Of a DNA stretch of 26,731 nucleotides, positions 18,903 through 25,465 are shown piece after piece (position 1 is the first letter of the stretch; the number at the start of each line of letters is the position of its first letter). A program made the translations under genes and the position numbers. The notes beneath the pieces were generated by a model. The model worked only from the letters and a program-made list of their open reading frames with translations, ran no database searches and was not told where the DNA came from. Origin of the DNA: a virus; IMG/VR virus record IMGVR_UViG_3300030098_006179, positions 1-26,731 of that record. The stretch is one strand, 5' to 3'.

Positions 18903-20114
18903 ATGCCGCAATCTAGTGAACCTTATAAATTTGTTGCTTCGACAAGCACCAACGTACCCGGCATACCGCAGGAAAAAGATGATCCTATTTATCCTACTAC
19001 CGAGGGTAGTGCTGCCGCGCACAATCTTCAAAACCAACCAATTTTATTTGATGGAACTACTTATGGTACATTAAATACTCTGGGTGCAAATTATTTCGAT
19101 AATGTTTATATGCCCCAACCAAAAACGAGAGAATTAGATCATCCCAACAATGTATGTAGTAGTAATTGTACTGGCCCTAATGATGGATCAAATCCTACCT
19201 ACGATGATGATTATCGTTATTGGCCAGCCAAGAGAGATAGAGATGGAGGAATAATTGGAACAATTTATACATCGACAATCAATGCCGGACCCGGATGTTC
19301 ACGTTACGAGTCCTTAAATCAAAAAAGTTCTGACGAAGGTCATTGGCATGGTACATACGGCTCTCATTATGCACACACTGGACATTATTTAGGTTCTCCT
19401 GCTTATAAAACTGTTTATTGGGGAACTCCAGATGATAATAGTTTTTTAAATGGAAGTAATTTTACTACTGCTGATTATATAAGTGATTTTTTAAGTAAAT
19501 TTGCTCCGGGGTATTCTGCTAGTTGTTGTACTAATACAGTTGTAGACGCTCGACACTTAGATGACACCACAATAAAATGGGGTGACTTTGGAGCTAATAA
19601 TATTAGATACGGAATTCATTATTACGATGATTATGACGGTGGTTTGGGTTGTGGTGGAGATGGCGGTGGCGATTGTTGTTCTAATCAAACGTGCGGAATA
19701 ATTTTCAGACCTCAAGATATTGCAACAGATCAATTTGTTGAAGCTGCTCCGGGTTGGCGTGTTGGAGGATTAAAAGACGGAACAACTGCCGACACTGACG
19801 CAGCTAGAAATTGGTTAGATTCTACACTTTCAACTCATTGGGTTGAGTGTGATGTATATAATTCTTCAGAACCAACTCAAGCTAGTAATAATCCACCCGG
19901 AAAATTTGGAGTAGTAGATAATACAAGAACAAATAGACAATATAACGTTGTTAGATGTATGCAGGATACTTTAGGAGACCCTTCTGTAGCGGAAAATCCT
20001 GACTCATCAGTAGACGCATCAGAAAGATGCACCAAGGGATGTCTTGACTTGAGTCCCAATCCTACTTGGTTTGTAAATGAAGGAAAAACTTATACTTCTT
20101 CTGCATCTTTGTAA
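18903..20114 (+). CDS. Cys/Gly/Asp-rich 403-aa protein, possible virion surface protein
   Basis: No membrane segment or signal peptide. Rich in Gly, Asn, Asp, Tyr, Ser/Thr and Cys, with clustered Cys (CCTN around 206, GLGCGGDGGGDCCSNQTC around 247-264). Low Lys and many aromatic residues with short turns fit an extracellular or fibre-like structural protein stabilised by disulfides or metal. It has no Gly-X-Y collagen repeat. It starts 8 nt after the PLOD-like glycosyltransferase gene, so it may be that enzyme's target. No family recognised; structural role is inference. Confidence 0.7.
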   Translation: MPQSSEPYKFVASTSTNVPGIPQEKDDPIYPTTEGSAAAHNLQNQPILFDGTTYGTLNTLGANYFDNVYMPQPKTRELDHPNNVCSSNCTGPNDGSNPTYDDDYRYWPAKRDRDGGIIGTIYTSTINAGPGCSRYESLNQKSSDEGHWHGTYGSHYAHTGHYLGSPAYKTVYWGTPDDNSFLNGSNFTTADYISDFLSKFAPGYSASCCTNTVVDARHLDDTTIKWGDFGANNIRYGIHYYDDYDGGLGCGGDGGGDCCSNQTCGIIFRPQDIATDQFVEAAPGWRVGGLKDGTTADTDAARNWLDSTLSTHWVECDVYNSSEPTQASNNPPGKFGVVDNTRTNRQYNVVRCMQDTLGDPSVAENPDSSVDASERCTKGCLDLSPNPTWFVNEGKTYTSSASL

Positions 20115-20151
20115 TTTTGGTGTATACTAGTATAGAGGTTATTTTAATATA

Positions 20152-20940
20152 ATGCCTAGAAAAAAGAATGATAACACGGGCAAGCTTAAGATTCGGGGCG
20201 ATAAGGACTTAGCTGAAGAAATATCAAATGAAAATATTACTGAAAAATTTGTCATAGAAAATCCGATCAAAAGACAAATCAGAATAAATCAATTTCCTTG
20301 GACTGAAAAACAAAAAGAATTCTTTAAAGTCGCACTTCATCCATCTACAAACATCGTTTTTGTAAACGGACCGGCGGGCACTTCTAAAACACTTTTATCT
20401 GTATATTGTGCATTACAGATGCTAAACATGAAAGTTATTTCTGATATTATGTATTTAAGATCAGCAGTAGAAAGTTCAGACAAAAGCTTAGGGTTTTTAC
20501 CGGGTACAGCAGACGAAAAATTAAAGTTTTTTAATTTGCCTTTTTTAGATAAATTAGATGAATTATTAGGCGAAGGCAAGTCAGAAAAGTTAATGACCGA
20601 GAAGCGGGTCAGCATGTTTCCTGTTAATTTTGCGAGAGGTATGAATTGGAATGGTAAATGTATAATTCTGGACGAAGCCCAGAACTCTACACTTAAAGAA
20701 ATAACTACTGTCTTGACCAGAATGGGAAAGAACAGTAGATGCTTTATTTTAGCTGATCCAATGCAAACTGATCTTAAAAGTGAACATTCCCAAGGTGGTT
20801 TTCAAAAAATGTTAAAAACTTTCTCAGACGAAGAAAGTCTGCAACATGGTGTTTATACTTTTAATTTTACAGAAGAAGATATTATGAGATCCGAACTTGT
20901 TAAATTTTTAGTTGGCAAAATAAATAAAATTAAGGAATAA
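20152..20940 (+). CDS. phoH: PhoH-like ATPase
   Basis: 262 residues. Walker A is GPAGTSKT (73-80), where the usual Gly before Lys is Ser; Walker B IILDEAQN (171-178) with the DEAQN typical of PhoH; segment YLRSAVESSDKSLGFLPG (101-118) and DPMQTD fit the PhoH/helicase SF1-like core. N-terminal 45 residues are charged. PhoH-like proteins are common in marine and freshwater phages and are thought to act on RNA or in phosphate stress, but the function is unsettled. Start ATG 20152 follows AGAGGTT by about 12 nt. Upstream TATACT/TAGTAT boxes may be a promoter. Confidence 0.87.
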   Translation: MPRKKNDNTGKLKIRGDKDLAEEISNENITEKFVIENPIKRQIRINQFPWTEKQKEFFKVALHPSTNIVFVNGPAGTSKTLLSVYCALQMLNMKVISDIMYLRSAVESSDKSLGFLPGTADEKLKFFNLPFLDKLDELLGEGKSEKLMTEKRVSMFPVNFARGMNWNGKCIILDEAQNSTLKEITTVLTRMGKNSRCFILADPMQTDLKSEHSQGGFQKMLKTFSDEESLQHGVYTFNFTEEDIMRSELVKFLVGKINKIKE

Positions 20941-20944
20941 TATA

Positions 20945-21361
20945 ATGAAGGAACAACATCCCGAAGCAGCCCAATATAAAGAATTAGCAAAAGAAATGAA
21001 ATTCCACGAATCAAAACAGTTTGAAGCAGACGATCAAAAAGTAGCGTTAGTAGATATAGACGAAACCGTTTGTGTTTATTCAGGAAAACGGCAATACGAT
21101 TTAGCCCTCCCAATCAAAAAAAATATTGATAAAATTAATAAACTTTATGATGAAGGATGGAGAATCATATATTGGACAGCCAGAGGTGGATCTGAAAGCT
21201 CTAAAGCTGCGGGTAGATGTTATTACGATTTTACTTGGAAACAATTAGAGTCATGGGGCTGTAAGTTTCATGAGCTTTCTACCGGATCCAAGGGTAATTA
21301 TATTAAACCGGCTTGTGATTTAGTTATTGACGATAAATCCAAAAGAATTGAAGAAATTTAA
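20945..21361 (+). CDS. HAD-superfamily phosphatase
   Basis: 138 residues. HAD motif I DIDET (37-41, nucleophile D37 and acid D39), motif II Thr in IIYWTARGG (74-82), motif III Lys probably K115 or K121, motif IV VIDDKS (127-132). The layout YDLALPIKKNIDKINKLYDEGW...TARG matches small phage and capsule-cluster HAD proteins acting on sugar phosphates or polynucleotide ends. Ribosome binding site AAGGA lies 8 nt before ATG, overlapping the PhoH stop. The substrate is unknown; proximity to a glycosyltransferase makes a sugar phosphate possible. Confidence 0.8.
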   Translation: MKEQHPEAAQYKELAKEMKFHESKQFEADDQKVALVDIDETVCVYSGKRQYDLALPIKKNIDKINKLYDEGWRIIYWTARGGSESSKAAGRCYYDFTWKQLESWGCKFHELSTGSKGNYIKPACDLVIDDKSKRIEEI

Positions 21362-21376
21362 AAAAAAGTGTACTAT
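21348..21376 (+). promoter_or_regulatory. Promoter for lipoprotein and tmRNA
   Basis: TTGAAG (21348-21353), 17 bp, TACTAT (21371-21376), 5 nt to ATG 21382. The -35 lies inside the end of the HAD gene. Confidence 0.7.
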
Positions 21377-21381
21377 TTAGT

Positions 21382-21531
21382 ATGAAGACTTTAATTATTT
21401 TATTTACAGCATCTTTTGCAATTGGCTGCAACTGGGGAAATTCCGGATGTACGGAATGCTCTTGTGAAGCAGGATGTTGCTCATCCGACACGTGTACAGC
21501 AGCCGATTGCAATTGCGTTTGTAAAGACTAA
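21382..21531 (+). CDS. Tiny Cys-rich lipoprotein
   Basis: 49 residues. MKTLIILFTASFAIGC is a lipoprotein signal peptide with lipobox A-I-G-C (C16). The mature 34 residues contain ten Cys counting C16, arranged C-x2-C-x-C...CC...C...C-x-C-x-C, like a metallothionein or a disulfide-rich mini-protein. It would be anchored in the host membrane and may bind metal, alter the envelope or block superinfection; all of this is inference. Ends 5 nt before the tmRNA and is probably co-transcribed with it. Confidence 0.7.
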   Translation: MKTLIILFTASFAIGCNWGNSGCTECSCEAGCCSSDTCTAADCNCVCKD

Positions 21532-21536
21532 ACTTT

Positions 21537-21959
21537 GGGAGTGTACTGGTTTCGACTTAAGGCCAGAAGCTCAAATTGCAAGTAGGAGATGATAGTTGGC
21601 TCCTTTAAAATTCTATCAAAACATCTAAATGCCAATAGCGATATTGACATGGAGTTAGCTCCTTCCGTTGCCGAAGCGGACGCAATTCTTGCCAAGTACG
21701 GCTACGCGGAGGAAGAACTCCAGTTGGCAGCATAGTTCTGCCCCGTCCTACTCCGGATGCTCGTTAAGGAGCTAGGGCGTCGATAACGAGCAAAACACTG
21801 GTTGAGTCTGGTTGAGTCTCCAGTAGTTTAAAAAAAGATAGACCAAACTTTACGTGAAGTTGTCGGTAACAGACACGTATCGTATTAAACCGACTAAACT
21901 TGTAGTATATTTGCGTGACAGTTTTAAGGACGCGGGTTCGACTCCCGCCACTTCCACCA
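21537..21959 (+). ncRNA. ssrA: tmRNA (one-piece)
   Basis: 423 nt. 5' end GGGAGTG pairs with CACTTCC at the 3' end (one G-U), followed by ACCA with encoded CCA; T arm GCGGG-TTCGACT-CCCGC; D-like TGGTTTCGAC. The tag frame reads from the resume codon GCC at 21631 to TAG 21733-21735, 34 codons: it starts ANSDIDMELAPS and ends AEEELQLAA. The LAA end is the ClpXP degron. 34 residues is long compared with the usual 8-15. CTCGTT (21759-21764) and AACGAG (21785-21790) form one of the downstream helices/pseudoknots. tmRNA with host SmpB rescues stalled ribosomes. The resume codon is chosen by analogy, so the tag start is less sure than its end. Confidence 0.93.
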
Positions 21960-21961
21960 TT

Positions 21962-22162
21962 TTAAAAATTATTTATAATTGCTTGTATTTCTCTTAACTT
22001 GAGTATTTGATTATAATATTTTTCTTTTAGTTCGGCATCGTGTTCCCCATATCTATATAAATGACTGGAATTTTCTTTAATTTCCTTTTCTAATAATTCA
22101 AGCAATAATGCTTTATGTTCTTTAATTAGTTCTACTTTTTGGCTAATGCTTATATGATTCAT
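21962..22162 (-). CDS. Small helical protein, minus strand
   Basis: 66 residues, charged coiled-coil style (LIKEHKALLLELLEKEIKEN). Its stop is 2 nt from the tmRNA 3' end, so the units converge. Start overlaps the stop of the upstream minus-strand gene by ATGA, which supports it being real. Not recognised. Confidence 0.62.
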   Translation of the reverse strand: MNHISISQKVELIKEHKALLLELLEKEIKENSSHLYRYGEHDAELKEKYYNQILKLREIQAIINNF

Positions 22163-22332
22163 TTTGGCCTTTTACAATGTGATTCTAGTTTGTTTACCAT
22201 CTTTTCACACTCATGAGCTAAATCATTAACTTTCGCTGCGTCATTTTTATCTTTGCAGCTATGGAAAGAAAGGGACATTATCTCTTTGAGGTTTTTTTTG
22301 AGTTCTTTGTAGGCAATGAGTTCGTAGTCCAT
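22159..22332 (-). CDS. Small helical protein, minus strand
   Basis: 57 residues (MDYELIAYKELKKNLKEIM...SHCKRPK), helical with three Cys. On the minus strand, GAGGG lies before its ATG (start base 22332). Overlaps the next minus-strand gene by ATGA. With it forms the only minus-strand operon in the window. Not recognised. Confidence 0.62.
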   Translation of the reverse strand: MDYELIAYKELKKNLKEIMSLSFHSCKDKNDAAKVNDLAHECEKMVNKLESHCKRPK

Positions 22333-22344
22333 AAAATACCCTCT

Positions 22345-22350
22345 ATTATA
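22345..22350 (-). promoter_or_regulatory. -10 box of the minus-strand operon
   Basis: TATAAT on the minus strand, 12 nt before the start at 22332, leaving room for the GAGGG site. No clear -35 box. Confidence 0.5.
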
Positions 22351-22401
22351 TTTTACAGTTATTTTTTATAAAAAAGTTAATTATTTTTATGTTTTTTTAT
22401 G

Positions 22402-22407
22402 TAATAT
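22402..22407 (+). promoter_or_regulatory. -10 box, leaderless-type spacing
   Basis: TAATAT followed by exactly 6 nt and ATG 22414. No TTGACA-like -35, so this could be a middle/late or activator-dependent promoter. Confidence 0.5.
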
Positions 22408-22413
22408 GTAAGT

Positions 22414-22803
22414 ATGAAGATTTATTGTCCACAATGCGGTAGTCCGACGGCTTATGCTGGTGCTAAACCAAAATTTTGCTCGTCGTGCGGAAATGCTTTG
22501 TCAGCCCTAGCTAAAAAGGAAAAGGAAGAACAAAAGAACTATGAAATTCACGAAGATATAGACGTTGAAGAAAACCCTTCTGAAAGTTTAAATCTAGACA
22601 ACATGAATGCATTACAAGTTGAAATAAACTATCAACAAAACAACAAGGTTACTTTTGGACAACTAATGAAAGATTCAGCGGATGCTGAATTAGACGGGGA
22701 TATTAATTTCACCGAAAAACAAAGCGTTCCCCAGCGAAGTCCGGATCAAATAATGCAAGATTTCCAAAAAGAGGCTGGCACGCTTAGAAATAAGAATGGC
22801 TAG
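22414..22803 (+). CDS. Zinc-ribbon protein
   Basis: 129 residues. N-terminal zinc ribbon with C5-x2-C8 and C22-x2-C25 (CPQCG and CSSCG); the rest is acidic and disordered-looking with a short NALQVEINYQQNNKVTFGQLM segment. It opens the packaging operon and overlaps the sigma-like gene by 8 nt, so it may act with it in late transcription; that is inference. Confidence 0.75.
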   Translation: MKIYCPQCGSPTAYAGAKPKFCSSCGNALSALAKKEKEEQKNYEIHEDIDVEENPSESLNLDNMNALQVEINYQQNNKVTFGQLMKDSADAELDGDINFTEKQSVPQRSPDQIMQDFQKEAGTLRNKNG

Positions 22804-23464
22804 GAAAAAAATAACATTTGAAGAATCTATACATTTAATCGACGCAGAATTACAAAAAAGAAAAAATAGGTGGAACCTAACAAGCCTATCTTGGATGGAT
22901 TACGATGACGTCTGTCAAATTATAAGAATTCACATTTATAAAAAGTGGGATCTATACGATCAATCTAAACCATTAGCCCCTTGGTTGAATAGAATCATAT
23001 CGAATCAAATAAAAAATATAATAAGAAACAATTATGGTAATTATGCCAGACCCTGTTTAAAGTGTTCTGCCGCAGATGGAGAAGATGGATGTGAAATTTA
23101 TGGAAAACAATGCAACGATTGTCCATTATATGAACACTGGTTTAAAAATAAAAAAAGAGCACATGATACAAAATTACCAGTTTCATTAGAAAATCATCCA
23201 CAAGAAATATACAACAAACCTTCAGACTCTTTCGATATAGAACTAGAATCAATTAACTTGCATAAAAATATGAAAAAAATTTTAAAACCTATAGAGTGGA
23301 GAGTATATGACCTTTTATACATACAAAATAAAACAGAAAATGAAGTTGCAAAAGCAATGGGATATGTGACTTCAGAAAAAAATAGACAGCCGGGCTACAA
23401 ACAAATAAAAAATATTAAAAAATCAATACTTAAAAAAGCAAAAGAACTTATTTCAGGAGAATGA
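22796..23464 (+). CDS. Sigma-70-family-like transcription factor with zinc insert
   Basis: 222 residues. Residues 30-80 fit sigma region 2 (SWMDYDDVCQIIRIHIYKKW... APWLNRIISNQIKNIIRN), and 166-218 fit region 4, a helix-turn-helix (EWRVYDLLYIQNKTENEVAKAMGY... KQIKNIKKSILKKA). Between them is a probable zinc-binding insert with C87, C90, C99, C106 and C109. Such factors direct RNA polymerase to late phage promoters (compare T4 gp55). Starts by 8-nt overlap with the zinc-ribbon gene and ends by ATGA overlap with the next. The start codon lacks a Shine-Dalgarno site, consistent with coupling. Confidence 0.78.
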   Translation: MARKKITFEESIHLIDAELQKRKNRWNLTSLSWMDYDDVCQIIRIHIYKKWDLYDQSKPLAPWLNRIISNQIKNIIRNNYGNYARPCLKCSAADGEDGCEIYGKQCNDCPLYEHWFKNKKRAHDTKLPVSLENHPQEIYNKPSDSFDIELESINLHKNMKKILKPIEWRVYDLLYIQNKTENEVAKAMGYVTSEKNRQPGYKQIKNIKKSILKKAKELISGE

Positions 23465-24540
23465 AACTTAACGACGAAAATCAACAAAAAATTCTAGACG
23501 CATGGAATTCAAGCAAAGATGAACCGCCATCTTTAATGGAATTAACAGAACTATGCTTTGGAGAAGGTTTTGATGGAAGAAGCAAAGAGGGGAGGGCTGT
23601 AAAAGACTTTTTAGCTACTAGACAACTGAGGGCAAGAGCTTCTGATGAATATCAAGCCAAGGGGCTTTTAAATTTAACTAAAGATCAAGAAGAATTTATA
23701 GATAACAATTTAAGCAGCATGAAGGCTGTAGAAATAGCTAAAGTGATGTATAGAAACGAACAGCTAACAAATCTCAGCCAAGAGACCAGAACTGTCGCAG
23801 AATACATCAAAAACAACTCTGAGGGTATGCAACCCTATGAAAGACCAGAAAACGTCCCTACGGACGAATACAAGCCACCAAAGACTATTCCTGTAATCAT
23901 GGCGAGAGTCAATAAATACGTTTTAAATGGAATAGATAAAGAAAAACTGTCACCCAAAATTAAAAAAGATCTAAAATCTTTAATTGGTTATTTACATACA
24001 TTTAGATTTAATCACCAAATCAATAGTTTGGCAGCTACAACAGATAGAGAGTTATTTGAAAGTAGTTTTATTAGATATACTTTTGACAAGGGTGATTTAA
24101 CACAAGAAGAAGTAGATCAATATATAGTATTAGCCACAGAGGTGGTTATCGCAGGAAACATTCAAGCAAGAATAGAACACCTACAAGGACTACTAGATGA
24201 TTCTGCTGACGATACAGAAGGTAGAAGAATTGCAATGAGTTTAGTAGAAGCAATTAGCTCCAGACAAACTGAATATAATCAATCAGTAAACAGGCAACAA
24301 AAATTACTTAACGACCTTAAAGTTAAAAGAAGCGATAGAATAAAACAAATGTCAGAAGCTTCAGCTAGTGTTGTTAACTTGGTAGAAATGTGGAAGGAAG
24401 AAGAGTCAAGAAAACAAATGATTCAATTGGCAGAATTAAGAAAAGAAGCTCTTTCCGAAGAGATCAACAAGCTGTCAGACATGGACGAAATTAAATCTAG
24501 AATTATGGGGATCAGCGAAGACGAGGTTTTAAATGGTTAA
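23461..24540 (+). CDS. Hypothetical 359-aa protein upstream of the terminase
   Basis: Mostly helical. N-terminal 1-75 includes LMELTELCFG...RAVKDFLATRQ, reminiscent of a helix-turn-helix; the middle (145-260) is alpha-helical; the C-terminal third (270-345) is a charged coiled coil. Lies two genes before TerL, so a small-terminase or packaging role is possible but I see no diagnostic motif. Overlaps both neighbours by a few bases. Confidence 0.7.
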   Translation: MKLNDENQQKILDAWNSSKDEPPSLMELTELCFGEGFDGRSKEGRAVKDFLATRQLRARASDEYQAKGLLNLTKDQEEFIDNNLSSMKAVEIAKVMYRNEQLTNLSQETRTVAEYIKNNSEGMQPYERPENVPTDEYKPPKTIPVIMARVNKYVLNGIDKEKLSPKIKKDLKSLIGYLHTFRFNHQINSLAATTDRELFESSFIRYTFDKGDLTQEEVDQYIVLATEVVIAGNIQARIEHLQGLLDDSADDTEGRRIAMSLVEAISSRQTEYNQSVNRQQKLLNDLKVKRSDRIKQMSEASASVVNLVEMWKEEESRKQMIQLAELRKEALSEEINKLSDMDEIKSRIMGISEDEVLNG

Positions 24541-25465
24541 ATGCGCCGAATGCGGACAAGAGTTTGAAACAGACAAGCAACTTCACGCTCATCTGAAGAA
24601 ACACTCTTTGAGGGTGGTGGAATATTATCAAAAACACTTTCCAAGGTATGATCTGTATGATAAAAAAATGATTCGATTTAAAAATAAAGATCAATATTTT
24701 AGAGACGATTTTAATACAATAACAAATCTCAAAAAGTGGCTTAAAGATAAACCTCTAGAAGAATCTAAAGCTTATTGTCAAAATATATTAACCAAAAGAA
24801 AACATACCAAAGAAATAGAATATTCTCCTACTCAAGTGGAATTAAGAACTATACTAAGTCCACCCATTCAATATTATAATGATATATTTTTTGATTATTA
24901 TGGCCTTTGCGAAAAGATAGGTTTTAAAAATAAATATCAAAATCCAACTAATATTATAGACGGAAAAGAATACAATAAAGAAGATTATAAAATACTAATA
25001 GATACAAGAGAACAAAAGCCCTTAAAATTTAAAAGAGAAACAATTTCTCAAAAGCTAGATTATGGAGATTACGCTTTTAGTCATCCAGAACATTCTTGTG
25101 ATTGTCATATAGAAAGAAAATCTCTTTCTGATTTTATTAGTACCATAAGTGGTGGTTACGATAGATTTATAAACGAAATAGAAAGAGCAAAAGAAAATGA
25201 TGCATATCTAGTAGTTTTAGTAGAAGAAACTTTAACCAATGCTTTAAGCTTTCAATATCTTCCTCATATATCAAAAAAGATAAGAGCTACCCCGGAATTT
25301 ATATTTCATAGGGTTAGAGATTTAATTCAAAAGTATCCCAATGTTCAATTCCTTTTTGTAGACGGAAGAAAAGAGTCTTCTAGAATAGTAGAACTTATTT
25401 TTACTTGTGGCTGCGCTTATAAAAAAATAGACTTACAATTAGCCTACGATACAAAGGTATTATAA
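24533..25465 (+). CDS. C2H2 zinc finger plus ERCC4-type nuclease
   Basis: 310 residues. A classic C2H2 finger at the N terminus (C4, C7, H20, H24). The C-terminal ERCC4 (XPF/Mus81-type) nuclease domain has ILIDTREQ (154-161), LDYGDY (175-180) and IERKSLSDFIST (193-204), the D-ERK-D catalytic set. Such nucleases cut branched DNA; next to TerL it may resolve junctions before packaging, like the endonuclease VII role in T4. Ribosome binding site GAGGT lies 6 nt before the ATG, which overlaps the upstream gene by 8 nt. Confidence 0.82.
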   Translation: MVKCAECGQEFETDKQLHAHLKKHSLRVVEYYQKHFPRYDLYDKKMIRFKNKDQYFRDDFNTITNLKKWLKDKPLEESKAYCQNILTKRKHTKEIEYSPTQVELRTILSPPIQYYNDIFFDYYGLCEKIGFKNKYQNPTNIIDGKEYNKEDYKILIDTREQKPLKFKRETISQKLDYGDYAFSHPEHSCDCHIERKSLSDFISTISGGYDRFINEIERAKENDAYLVVLVEETLTNALSFQYLPHISKKIRATPEFIFHRVRDLIQKYPNVQFLFVDGRKESSRIVELIFTCGCAYKKIDLQLAYDTKVL

